Positions 1 through 11,844 of a DNA stretch of 64,000 nt are shown one piece after another; position 1 is the first letter of the stretch; every line of letters starts with the position of its first letter. Source of the stretch: Diogma glabrata (Eukaryota; Arthropoda; Insecta; Diptera; Cylindrotomidae); assembly GCA_963693315.1 (NCBI GenBank), contig OY856187.1, positions 386,177,263 to 386,241,262 of the forward strand. Reading direction: 5' to 3'. A model generated the notes under the pieces. The model was not told where the DNA came from. It saw nothing but the letters and a program-made list of their open reading frames with translations, and made no database searches. Both the position numbers and the translations under genes were made by a program.

Positions 1-1880
1 GAGCATAGACTGTCTAGCAAGGAACACACCATAAACTCTAAAGAACTAAATAATAAGAACAATTAGAAAACCATAAAACTTTCCATTTTATTAGGTTCCA
101 AAAAAGTCAATGATGATATAACAAAAATAATCATTATATAAAATTTAATTTAAAAAGTTGAATAAAAACAACGATAGTAAACATGTGCATAATGGTTCGA
201 ACCGTTCCAGTTAAAAAGGATGACTTTTGATTCAAAGCTTGAACATCACAAGGATTACTTGAGTTGTAATATATGACTACATTCAACAACCACGAGAAAT
301 TTTGACACTTTTAGATTTTCCAGTATTCTCACATTAATACAAAGTATAGTAGAACCTAAGATAGTATGAAAAACTACACTTTAGCTAGTGGCATTTTAAA
401 CAAAATTGATGAAAATTAATTTACTGTGCAAAAGGAGCTGTTGGAAATGGGTGGCTACCGTTACCATTTTTCGTCATGCTGTTAAACCAAGTCAATTCGG
501 ATATTGTAACAACCTTAGATAACCTACAATTCTGAGTTCTGAGGTGTTGCAGAGAAATTTGCTTTTGCAAATATTGCATAATTTTTTTAAAAGTGGATAA
601 CTGAGCAATAAATCTTATCGCAAATATAATATATTTTTTTTTTAAATAAAAAGTGTTGTGTAATAGGTTTTGGAATATGTGTCACAACAACACATACATA
701 CCTTTTAAGTCCTAGGTCCCACAACAACTGGCGTTCTAAGGTGTGGATGAACGCTTTTTTTTAAACCTCTGCGGGTTGAAGCCACCTGAGACTCAGGATT
801 CCGGCAAACTATTGCATTTGTGATATCTCATTGTCATTATCAGTGAAAAAGTGAATTGGCAAAAGTTATCACATCCGTAGATAAAAAATTTAAAGAAATA
901 TTTACAAATCAACCAAAACTGATTCCTCCATGCGAAAAAAGAACAGAAAAATTCGAAAATATTTTGTTCCTAAAATTAAGGGGATAGCAATCTGGCCTTA
1001 CGCATTCTCTTTTTAAAAAAATTTGTTTTGCTCAGACAGATTGAAACCACCTTTTATGAAAACTGTTTGCTGGTAAGAAAAAAATTGGCAGTTTTAAACT
1101 GAAAGTTGGAGTAATGCAGAACGATATGTATTTTTTGCAAAAAAATTTCATATCAAACATAATTCAAATAGGTTATTTGATAATTAAAAAAGGTTGAAAT
1201 TACGGATGTTTTCATGAAGAAAGTAAGGTGGTCCATCATTGTTTAAAAAACAAAAATTGTATGCGCCTTAAAATTGAATCAAATGCTCACCATTAGCGCT
1301 AACTATTTTTTAAATGTTATGATAAGCTATAGCACCATTCACTTTTATTGGGGTGTTTGGGTTACTATGGTTTAATTTAATTACGCATGGACTAAGATAA
1401 TATGTAAAATTCACAGTGGTAAAAATCACATAAAGTTTTTACAAATATTTTTTTATGAGTTGAACTAGTTGCAGCCATATTTTACCTATACAGATGGAAA
1501 CTGCAATCAATTCAAACAACATTTTATTCTCGTTTGTTGAATCATTGTTCATTGTCAGAACTTTAGTATTAGTTAAAATTAAATAGATTAAATTTCAATT
1601 CCATATTGAGAGTTAATATTCGGAGGGATTTAAGAAATCTATAACTTACCTAAGTCTTAGAAAATATTTCATGTTGTTTTTTGGTTTTGGTACCAGGTTT
1701 TTTTGTACACAAAGACTGTATTTTTAGAAAACAATAGTGACAAAACACACAGAAGACACATAGAAGTGAATTATATTTTGACAAAAATTTAGCTGAACGT
1801 TCCGGGTAAACTTATATTCGATCAAAACATTAAAGGGTTGTTTTTAGAACCGATCGAGTATAAGTGCCAGGATTGTGAAT
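1..1880. other. A+T-rich stretch, no gene seen
   Basis: I see no open frame with recognisable protein motifs, no RNA gene and no clear tandem repeat here. The sequence is A+T-rich with many homopolymer runs, as expected for intergenic or long-decayed repeat sequence. Confidence 0.5.
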
Positions 1881-2975
1881 TTTATGAGCGTTTAGCATGT
1901 TTCAAGGATGAAGTCACATTCATAGATGATACTCCCACTCGTCAAGCATCGCACTGGTTATAAATGATCATCTAAATGCTCAACACTATTGGCTTTCTTA
2001 CATACTGGATGTGCAATCAATGCATTGGAGAAATGAAAATGAAGGCACAAGATTGTCTGTGCAGACGGAAAATCCAAGACAAAGCTGAGCGACATAAGTG
2101 GTTGAACAAATATTTAAAGAGCATTGGTCTCATCAACCCTTAAGAACCAAATTTGGATCGTAGATCGTAAATAGTTCTCTATGCGCATCAGGAAGCCCTC
2201 CTGATGGCAGGGCCTCTGATGAAATATCCATATACTGAGGTTGAACAGAGGAAGTTTTTTGAAAATAAACGGACCGCAGCTGAATGTTATGAAGGAGTAA
2301 AATATAGACCGCAGTAGCTGAGATGTCCAGAATTGAAAATTTTGCGAGCATGCACCAGACCCTGAACTCAAAGTTGCTACGAAAAGAGCTTATTTGAAAA
2401 CCCGTATAAGGCCGGAAGGCATACCTACTGCTATTTTTTGCATTATTATAGGTGGTGAATATAAAGGTTGATGTTGCAGCCAGACTTTTTACAACGGCAG
2501 CGAAGGAACACATAGCAATGAAATCGATTGCAGGAACATAAAGAGCAATAGTTTCACTGCCAATACAGGTGAGGTCATTTGTTGCAAACTAACAATGGTG
2601 CCATGGCTCAGTTAGAACTAACTCAAGCCTACATATTCAAATATTATTACCCTATATTTAAGGCCAACATTTTTTATTTTGAAGTCCATAGCAACTATTG
2701 GTGCAAGAAAACTGGAAGGTGTTGCAACACAGGCACGTGCAATAATAAGGTGTGACATAAGTTTTTCGAAGGCAAGGTCGACCAAAAGAAGGCACAAGGA
2801 CACGGATGTGACTAAGAAACGCGAGAATGCGACACTTCCAAATAGCATGGTGTATCAAGCCCCTTTCGGGTCATGGATTTTTATCATGAATTCAGTTTTT
2901 AGCTTACAGAATTGGAGATGCCTATTATGCTCTCGAATTTTCACCATGACCGAATCAATGTTCCAAACACTTTAG
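1881..2975 (+). other. Possible degenerate coding region, unrecognised
   Basis: This stretch is less A+T-rich than its surroundings and has broken open segments on the + strand. One near 1870-1965 reads cysteine-containing sequence (C-x2-C, then a further Cys). Another, at 2679-2975, gives a 98-residue Lys/Arg-rich peptide. A short segment near 2518 (ATGAAATCGATTGCAGG) resembles the start of the 2679 frame (GAAGTCCATAGCAAC), which may mark a local duplication. I recognise no family. It could be a very old transposon or pseudogene, or chance open frames. Confidence 0.2.
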
Positions 2976-4290
2976 TTTGGAACGGCAGAAATTATAATGA
3001 ATTGCTGGTATCACCACTAGATTTTTCAATAATTTGATTGATTAATTAAATTAAATTTGAATGAAAAAAAAGTTTTGACAACCGTTTGCTGTTGGCTGCA
3101 TGTCTTTCTGGTACCATACTCAATGTGCTTCCCCTGACGGTTAACAATTACTACTACCAAAACAACAGACAGAGTATGGATCGATATAGGTAACGTGCAC
3201 ACCAACATACACAGTCAAACCCACCTGTAAAATTAATGTCCTTTGCACCCTTGTGTGCATTGGCTGCTCAATATCACAGTAAATAACTGTTCAAGCCACC
3301 GAGATTTTAAGTACAAAAAATTCCGATCTCATCAGTAACTTTACGTTACATAGTTCATTTTTACAATGTAACACTAAGTGCTATGTTATGTACCTTGATG
3401 ATCTGGAGGAATTGCAATATTCGTTGACGAATGCGTTGACATTACTTTTCTGAATTTAAGTTTTAGGTTTCAGATCGCCTACAAGTACGCTGGCAACCTG
3501 GTGGTTTTTACGTGTTCATTTCTATGAATTCGAAGATTATTAGGACGATACCATCAAAAAAGTTATCTTTAACTCAAACTTCATTAATAAACTAGGTTTC
3601 GGTTTATATCTTCCACCCTGAGTAAAACCGGCATAGTGACTCTAGAAAAAATAATTACGTAACATTTTGTGAACCACAAGATGAACAAATTTTATGAATG
3701 AACTCGCTTCTCCAACCTTTGTATAATCATCTTTTTTTAATCACCGGATGCCATCTGGCTCAATTTCTGTGCAACATACTCCCTAAGCTCCTAATAATTC
3801 TGGTTCTTAGCCCGGCTTGAGACTTTCTCATGGTGTGGAACGTTCCTATGGTATGTGACGAAAAAAATGGTGGACACGTTTTTTTTGTGCCAACATTTTC
3901 ATCTACCTCTTCCGTCGCAACATTCAAAAATCCAGTAATTATGATTATAAATAAACTCACGGTTTTGATGACATCATCATCTTTTCTATTCCTCCTAATT
4001 TTCTCATGCTTTCTGTTATTGATACATAAATAATCAAAAACCATAAATTTACAATTACTAAGATTCATAATTTTTTTGGTCTTAATGAAAAAAAGTACTT
4101 TAATCATATTTCAAAATTTTTCGAAGGCATTCTTAGTTAATATTAAATTTATTTTTTATTTCACCATAATTTTAAATTGTGTGAAGTAATGCAATCTATC
4201 GTGAAAAAAAATCTTACATACCCCTAATTTTATTTTTTCTTTTGTTTTGGACCATCCTCTATCTAAATAGCCAAAAAAAAATTTGGTGTA
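2976..4290. other. No gene seen
   Basis: Short open frames occur on both strands but have low-complexity composition and no motif I recognise. The right end grades into a G/T-rich GGGT microsatellite (about 4296-4340) at the start of the ACTTCCGG repeat. Confidence 0.4.
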
Positions 4291-4299
4291 CGTCTGTGT

Positions 4300-6255
4300 G
4301 TGGGTGGGTGAATGGATGGGTGGGTGTGTGGGTGGGTGAGTTTTCTGCATAGGATCTTGAAGAAACTTTGGCAAAGGATACAAGTTCACTTGAAAATGGA
4401 AGATCTGGATTCATTTCACATTTGGACAAAAGGGCGAGGGTCTCCCGAACACCTCTAAGTTTAAATCTTGAATAACTTCTGATCCCGGGCTATGATCTTA
4501 TTGAAACTTAGTATATAAGGTTTTAGTACTGTTTCCAATATTTCTGCATACCAACTTCCGGTTTGTCACTTCCGGTTAAAAAGTTTTTTTTTCAGGTGTT
4601 TATCCCTACTGTAGCCTACAATTACCGAACGATTTTCATGAAACGTTGCGAAAAGCTTTTAAATAACATGAGACAGATTTTATCATCTTTTGAAGCACAT
4701 TGGACAAAGGGTTGGGGGGTCCACCATACAACAGGTGGTTTTTTCCACAAAGTTTTTATGTTTGTTGGGAGCATAAAACATTCATTCGTAAATGAATTTT
4801 GATGAAACTTTGGAAAAAGATGCAAATATGTATGGCAAAGAACTGATTAGTTTTTGAGCGATAGTGAACAAAGTGGTGGGGGGTCCCTGGAGCACCTGTT
4901 TTTTGAAAGCTCTATAACTTCTGTACCTGATAAGCGAATTGGATGAAACTTGGTACATGAATATGTAGTACGGTTTAAAATAGTTCTGCATCCCAACTTC
5001 CGGTTTTTCACTTCCGGTAAATGTTTTTGTTTGTACTTTTTTGAAGTTTTTTCAGTGTCTTTATGCACACTACAGCCTACAATAATGAAGTGATTATGAT
5101 GAAACTTATGGAATAGGGTTCCAATTAGTGTAAGAAGATAATTATCATCTTTTGGGACACATTGATCAAAGTGGCGGGGGGTCTATCATACAAATGCTGA
5201 CTTTTCACACTTTGTTTTTAAAGTTTGTTGGGAGCATACAGACTTCATTCATTAATCAATTCTAATGACACTTTGGAAAAAGATGGAGACTTTAATGACA
5301 AGGAACTGATTAGTTTTTGGACAATATTGGGATAAGTGGTACGGGGTCTCCCGAGCACCTATTTACTGTGTCATCATTTTTTCAATGTTTGTTGGGAGCA
5401 CACAGCATTCGTTCGTGAACGAATTTTGATGACACTTTGGAAAAAAATGCAAACATGTATGGCAAAGAACTGATTAGTTTTTGAGCGATTGTGAACAAAG
5501 TGGTGGGGGGTGTCCCATACACCTGTTTTATTTTAAGCTCAATAATATCTGTACCTGATAATTGAATTGGATGAAACTTCGTACATAAGCATTTAGTATG
5601 ATTTACGAAAATTCTGCATCCCAACTTCCGGTTTTTTACTTCCGGTAAAAAAAATTTTTTTTAATTGTTGGCAGTTTTTTCAGTATCTTTATGCACACTA
5701 CAGCCTACAATAATGAAGCGATTATGATAAAACTTATGGAAAGGTTTTAATTAGTGTAAGAAGATAATTATCATCTTTTGTGACACATTGATCAAAGTGG
5801 CGGGGGATCTACCATACAACTGCTGACTTTTCACACTTGGTTTTTAAAGTTTGTTGGGAGCATACAGATTTCATTGATTAATCAATTTTAATGGCACTTT
5901 GAAAAAAGATAAAGACTTTATTGACAAAGAATTGACTAGTTTTTGGACAATATTGGGAAAAGTGGTGGGGTCCTCCCGAACACCAGTTTATTGTTTCAAT
6001 GTTTGTTTGAAGCATACAACATTCGTTCGTTAAGTAATTTTGATTACACTTTGCAAAAAGATGCAAATATGTATGGCAAGGAACTGATTAGTTTTTTAAG
6101 CGAAAGTGAATAAAGTGGTGGGGGGTCCTCCAAGCACCTGTTATTTTGGAAGCTCAATAACTTCTGTACCTGATAATCGAGTTGGATGAAATTTGGTACA
6201 TACAAATTTAGTACGGTTTACAACAGTTCTGCATCCTGACTTCCGCTTTGTCACT
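4300..6255 (+). repeat. ACTTCCGG-family repeat element, copy A (left part)
   Basis: A long repeat that recurs at 42517-44700 (copy B). It opens with a GGGT microsatellite followed by GTGAGTTTTCTGCATAGG. It is internally tandem: segments with ACTTCCGGTTTTTCACTTCCGG recur about every 630 bp (near 4990, 5625 and 6240), and shorter blocks of roughly 200 bp share the phrases ACTGATTAGTTTTTG, GTGGTGGGGGGTC and TTTGTTGGGAGCA. It has no long open frame with a recognisable domain. Copy A is interrupted at 6256 by a 3.5-kb insertion and resumes at 9721. It could be a non-autonomous transposon with tandem internal repeats. The superfamily is not identifiable from the ends I can see. Confidence 0.75.
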
Positions 6256-6652
6256 TGTAATGAAGTGCCTCTCATGATGATAATGGGAGTGGCTTAGCAG
6301 GAAGCGTACCTAGAAATGTTGTATTGCCGTTCGACTTAGTCTCAATCATCGTGGATAGGAGATAATAATAACCTGCTGCTTCAGCACAAATACGGGAATG
6401 TACGCATTTTTCAAAATAGATCAGAAATGGAAACAAATACAAGTGTGAAAAGGAGACTCTGGCGACCCCCTTTTACGAAAGAACCACGGTCGGCACGTTC
6501 AACCCCCTCGTCCACTCACATACGCCCATACACACACACACACATTCACACCCCTAAATCCCATGAATAGTAAAGAAAATCAATCAAATCGACTCACCCA
6601 TGGTTATATCCGCCTGGCCTCCAATCCTGCTTAAATCAGCACTCTATCAGCA

Positions 6653-7440
6653 CGGAATTATAAACGTTGATTAAAGTGGTCATCACATGCGTTGAATGAA
6701 TTGGTAATCAAAATCGTTGAATAATTTGTAATCCAAATTGTAGAATAAAATTGTAATCAAAATCGTTGAGTAAATGTGTAATCATAAACATCGAAGAAAT
6801 TGGTAATTATAAACGTTGATTAAATTGGTCATCACATGCGTTGAATTTATAATCAAAATTGTCGAATAAATTTATAAACAAAATTGTTGTATAAAATTGC
6901 AATCAAAATCGTTGAATAATTTGTAATCCAAATTGTTGAATAGAATTGTATTCAAAATTGTCGAATAAATTTGGAATCACAATCGTTGAATAAATTTGAA
7001 ATCGTAATCGTTGAATAATTTTATAATCAAAATTGTTGAAAAATGGTAATCCAAAATCGCTGAATAAACTTGGAATCAAAATTGTCGAATGAATTTGTAA
7101 ACCAAAATTGTTGAACAAAATGGAAATCAAAATCGTTGAATAAATGTGGAATCACAATCGTTGAATAAATTTGAAATCGAAATCGTTGTATAATTTTATA
7201 ATCCAAATCGTTGAATAAATTTGGAATCAAAATAGGGGAAGAAATTTGTAATCATAAACATCGAAGAAATTGGTAATTATAAACGTTGATTAAATTGGTC
7301 ACCATAAGCGTTGAATTTATAATCAAAATTGTCGAATAAATTTGTAAACAAAATTGTTGTATAAAATTGTAATCAAAATCGTGGTATAATTTTACAATCA
7401 AAATCGTTGAATAAATTTGGAATCAAAATTGTCGAATAAA
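6653..7440. repeat. Minisatellite of ATCGTTGAATAA units
   Basis: A degenerate tandem array inside E1. The repeated phrase is close to AATCAAAATCGTTGAATAAA, with unit lengths of about 24-34 bp and many variants (GTTG or GTCG; AATTTG or AATGTG). A larger block starting at CATCGAAGAAATTGG occurs twice (about 6788 and 7259), which suggests duplication of a multi-unit segment of about 470 bp. Open frames across it are only repeat-encoded low-complexity peptides. Confidence 0.85.
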
Positions 7441-7839
7441 CGGTATGGCAATTCAGACGATAACTGGTACCCACTGTAGCAAATATTGACTCCACAGCGT
7501 AGAAATATGGCAGTCAAAATAAAGGTTGCGTTGAAATGTCGTGGATGTTGTATCGCAATAGCTCAGATGGTTGTTGTGAAGATTAAATAATTATTGGGGG
7601 TAATCTTCTGTTAACGATAAACTCACCGACACTCGTGTTGCTCCGCGATTCGCTACGGTAACTAACAACCAAGAAGGCTTAAACCGATCCTGATGGAATA
7701 AGGAAATGAAAACACATGCCTTCTAATTGATAACGTTTAATGTTTCTAAGTTCTTTTCATCTATTCCAGTCACAGTAATTATTTGTAATTTTAGTTTCTA
7801 AACATGCTTAAGTTTAAAATATTTTCTTTATTTACAAAA

Positions 7840-8300
7840 CAGTGGCGAAAGAATAAATTATGGTATCATTACACTAATAGATTGCGTACGATCACAGAAA
7901 ATATCTCCCAGGTACACTACAGAGACGAACAAATAAATTATTTTCGTATTACATTAATCATTTGCAGTTTATGGTGCTTTAACCTTAATATACTTTTAAA
8001 GATCACAGAAATTATTTTCTATTTACACTACATTGATAAATAAATTGTTTTCGTATTACACGAATAGTTTGCATATTATTATGCTTTATCATTTAATATA
8101 ATTTAAATGAACACAGGGAATACTTTCTATGTACAATCCAGTGACGACTAAATAAATTAATTTTGGTTACACTAATATTTTGCATTATGCTTTAACGCTT
8201 AATATAATTTAAAATGATCAAAGAGAATCTTTTCTATTCACACTATATTGACGAACAAATAAATTAATTGTGGTTACACTAATAGGTTACGTGCATTTTT
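7840..8300. repeat. Tandem repeat, about 110-bp units
   Basis: Four to five degenerate units inside E1. AATAAATTA followed by a TTACACTAATA-like phrase recurs near 7852, 7931, 8038, 8150 and 8259, so most units are about 107-112 bp. The 79-residue open frame at 7804-8043 is a by-product of the repeat and is not a credible gene. Confidence 0.7.
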
Positions 8301-9719
8301 TTATTTTTCTGTTTCTATTGGGACAAGTACAGCACACATAATATTATTTTCTTGTAGGTTAATTATCTTCCCTTTTTTTTTTGGAATTCCCGTGCCAATT
8401 AGTTTTCTTTTAAAGATAAATTATATCCCTTTACTTTTATTAATTGGTATACAGACTATGTCCATATTCACTACCAAAAACACGAATTAAAACAAAATCT
8501 ACTCACAAGAAAATGAATCCGCCGAATCAATATGGTTGCTATTCCATGTATCCTTTTTTTTCACGTACTGGAGGAATCTGAACACGTAACACATCACTTC
8601 GAACCAACCCCGAGCTATCTCTTAACCTCTGCACACAAGCTTTTGGTTGTTTTAAGCGCCCGCCATCATAAAAGAACCAAATAAACGTTTTTCATGCCAT
8701 GCGATGACAGCTGCTTTTTAGAAAAAAATATTCTCTATTCCACACGAAAGACTCCACGTCACCAACACAAAAATGTAAAACGAAAAATGATCGATGTCAA
8801 CCATTCAAATGCAAACGTAATAGAACTAAGAGAGTGAAAAGGCTACAGTGGCTTATTATATAGCCAAATTTTTAGTCTCGCAATAACTCGAATACAGTGT
8901 TTAGATGGGAGATAATTAATTTACATCAGATTTTCAAATTATTGGGAACTTTTTATAGTTACACAAAATCATTTGCTATTTGATAATATTGTACGAAAAT
9001 AAGGTTGTGACCCAAAATATTTCCGACACATCCATAACATTTATAATTGAATTCAAAATGAATTAAATACAGATTCGATCAATGTTATGATGTTTAGACA
9101 TTTATTAAACTACATTCTACTATATCAGTACAGTGAAGTTCAGTTCAATAACGGAAGGATTGTTTAAAGTAAAACACTCATACAAAGACAAATCAAATGT
9201 TTAACAAAGCAAAAATAGTAATTCGTTGCATGTTGACGATTGGAAACAAAATACGTGCAGCTGTTATGAGGTTTTGAAAATTTCGTTGTTTCATTACGGT
9301 TTGTGTTTAAAAAAAATTCAAACTCAAGTAGTAAGGCGAGAACAATCGAATGGAAGTATAGCGCGCGTCAATTTTAGGGTGTTGTAAGATTAAATTTTAG
9401 TGGTTATACGGATGATAATTAAAGAAAATTATTAATTAATTCAAATTAACCAATATTATGTTATATTAATGAATAAATAAATCAAGGTAATTAGTGCAAT
9501 TTTCTTTCTCCCATACGTTTGTCCGGCCATTGAAGATTTAGTTAGGTTTTAAGAAAAATAAGGAAACTATGGGTTAAGGGAACTATACGAAATATGACTA
9601 TTGATGATGAATGGATGGGAAACTATTACAAGCGGTACAGATTAATATAAGAAACAACAACTAAGGAAACTGCGACAGTAATACACTATGTTCAGACATT
9701 TGTCCAGACTATCCATTAC
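8301..9719. other. Right half of E1, no gene seen
   Basis: A+T-rich sequence between the tandem array and the right terminus of E1. I find no recognisable domain. The last bases, TCCAGACTATCCATTACA, form the right end of the insertion and resemble the inverted left end of E2 (TGTTATGTAGACTGGAG). Confidence 0.45.
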
Positions 9720-9720
9720 A

Positions 9721-9955
9721 CACTTCCGATAAAATTTTTGTTTACTTTTTCTTGTACAACAGAATTTAAGTTTGTTGGGATACTACTGCCTGCTTTAATA
9801 TTTTTATTATTAGAACTACGAAGTGCATAATATTGGTTAGCTTTTAATTAAAGTATTTTATGGATATTACCTCATTATATATCCAGAACACTATGTTTCC
9901 AGAGCTGTGGTGAAGTCAGCCTATGCATCAGCGTCGCAATATTTTTTTCGAGAAA
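9721..9955 (+). repeat. ACTTCCGG-family repeat element, copy A (right end)
   Basis: This is the continuation of copy A after the E1 insertion. It is nearly identical to the right end of copy B (44468-44700): both run through TTGTTGGGATACTACTGCC and end at GCATCAGCGTCGCAATATTTTTTT. The shared sequence stops in the T-run, so the element's right end lies at about 9950. Confidence 0.8.
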
Positions 9956-11107
9956 TTCCATCTTTTATCATATTTTGGTTTGGAGTAAAATCGTTTGAAA
10001 TTTTTTTTTGTTCTGTTTCTGCTCCTAAAAGTCCATCTGGTTGCCGAGCAAACCCAACCCCTCTTTCCTGGTACTACAGTCTCACAATGAACAGGTCCCG
10101 ATTTGCAATCAGAGAGACAAAATTTTAGATTTGTTTTCCCGGGACATCTAGTTACCGCTCTCTAGGATACGACTACGTTTCAATTTCATGGGGAGCTATT
10201 TTCTGACATTTAATTTTCTGTTGAGTTCTAAAAACTGAAACTAAACATCTGGGTTCATGATTCTCAAATTTTATTAGTATTTGTAAGATTTAGTATTTGT
10301 ATTTAGTATTTGTAAGACTTCTTTAGTCTTTACTTAAAACATTAAACTATAATTTTTCTAAATTTATTTTTTTCAAAAGAGATTGCGTTATTTCTAATTT
10401 TGCATCATTTATTGGTCCCTCGAGCCGGCTACGCATGTTAATTAAAATGGTGAATATTCTTGAAGGTATTCAAAAACATGGGTTATATAGAGCATCTTTA
10501 ATAAAAATTGGTAAATTTTAACAAGCTACAATCTAAGCTACATAGCAGATTGGAATTCGAGTAGAATAAAAAAACGTGATATGAGCGATTTCACCATTTC
10601 TGACTTTCCATTGATAAATTTAGAGCAAGTATCGGCAGCAGAGAATTTTCACTTGCGTTCAAATTATTTAAAGAAACTACCGAAATAAAACCGCTAGTCT
10701 TTACTGGAGACACCATTCAATTCAAATTAAAAATTAAGCTTGTAAAAGGTTAGTTATACGCAGTAAACTTCCAGTGCTTGACAAAATTATGAATAAAAAA
10801 AATACTCAGAGTATAAGTTCAATGATTTTGGAAATCTGGATGTCGAAAAATGGCTAAAAAAATGTTTATAAATTCAACATATGTTCCAGGCACAAGCAAA
10901 CAGTTATTATGTTTAATTATTATTCACATTTATTGTTCAATGAAGATTATCACACGACCCTCACCATAGTTGGGTCACAATCAGTATTTTTAATGCATTC
11001 ATTGTTGATCCAATCATTTAATGCAGTCATCAAGCTACATTTTGTAAAATATAGCGATAATGTTGTTGTGACTGTGGTTAGTGTTATACATGATTCAGAG
11101 ATATTAC
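9956..11107. other. No recognisable gene
   Basis: Open frames at 9907-10128 and 10909-11151 (73 and 80 residues, + strand) have no motif I recognise, and the first starts inside a repeat. A short duplication (TTAGTATTTGTAAGA-like phrases near 10275-10320) is the only local structure seen. Confidence 0.4.
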
Positions 11108-11720
11108 ACTATAGAGAGGAAATGCTTGGAACACAATTTTTGACTTCGTAACTTTGTTTGGACTAATAAAAAGGTGAGCATTTCTCGCTAACACAAGTTC
11201 CCGCCCGCAGCCTCTATGCTCAAGGGAAGGGGTGGTTTTAAAGTCTCATTTTTCGGTTTTTTGCTTATATCCCAAGAACTATGCGTCCCTCCGTCATGAC
11301 TATATACAAAATGAAAGCCGATTAAATGTGCTACAAGTTTTATCCGGGAAAGTTTTTTGACATCTTGTATAGTTTTAGAGATATCCGCTCTTGAAACTCT
11401 GTAACTTTAGAAAAAAATATTTGCTTCACATTTTTACTCTTTTTGACCCGATAACTCTTCAACAATGCACCGAGGAACTAAATGCTGGCCAAAGGGTTAT
11501 TAAATTTTTTTTAATAAAATATATACTTTAGTATTTTATCTATTTTTCTTCAAGTTATAAAGCAGTTTAAGTGTTTAGCGTGATATCTGAAGCTTTGCGA
11601 CACCTGTCTATAAAGGAATCTATAAATTTCTCACAATTTCCGGTCAGAGTATTGGCTCAAAATATGCATCATTATGTACACATATTCAGTACTGGAAGTC
11701 TAAATAGCAGACATGCTCAT
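11108..11720. repeat. Foldback left arm, outer part
   Basis: This pairs, inverted, with about 16842-17299. It includes a polyadenylation-like AATAAA near 11165 and GGGAAGGGG, matched in the other arm by CCCCTTCCCC. It ends at the CTCAT duplicated by insertion E3. Confidence 0.75.
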
Positions 11721-11844
11721 TGATAATGGATATCACTGAAAATATCAAATCCTAAATCTTGAAAATAAAAGAGAACTTCAATTAAATTTCGTTTAATAAT
11801 TTATTGTAACATAGTAGATAGTGGACTGTATTTGGATAACAAAA

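Larger units (their letters stand above)
6256..9720. mobile_element. Insertion E1: TGTAATG...CATTACA element, TSD CACT
   Basis: A 3465-bp insertion into copy A of the ACTTCCGG repeat. Copy B shows the empty site, with a single CACT at about 44468. Here CACT occurs on both sides (6252-6255 and 9721-9724), so it is a 4-bp target-site duplication. The termini are inverted, TGTAATG and CATTACA. The left 280 bp match, inverted, the right end of insertion E2 (35750-36032), including the phrase GAGACTCTGGCGACCCC at about 6464. Inside are a CA-rich microsatellite (6530-6545) and two tandem arrays. I see no transposase or reverse transcriptase. The TGGCGACC phrase resembles an LTR/primer-binding-site junction, but the two ends are not direct repeats, so LTR status is not supported. 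Confidence 0.8.

Noticed and set aside
4156..4389. Minus-strand 77-residue frame with a His/Thr/Pro run
   Set aside because: The run is encoded by the GGGT microsatellite at the start of the ACTTCCGG repeat; not a gene.
4563..6066. Many 60-95-residue frames on both strands, recurring at 42792-43896
   Set aside because: They are the same repeat read in different places. Their recurrence reflects the repeat, and both strands are equally open.
6903..7230. Minus-strand peptides rich in Phe/Asn/Ile
   Set aside because: Translation of the ATCGTTGAATAA minisatellite.
6653..7440. CRISPR-like array of short repeats
   Set aside because: The units are degenerate with no constant-length unique spacers, and the setting is a eukaryotic transposon-rich region.
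6256..9720. E1 as an ordinary LTR retrotransposon
   Set aside because: The terminal regions are not direct repeats of each other and no gag or pol is present. Only the TG...CA ends and a TGGCGACC phrase fit.
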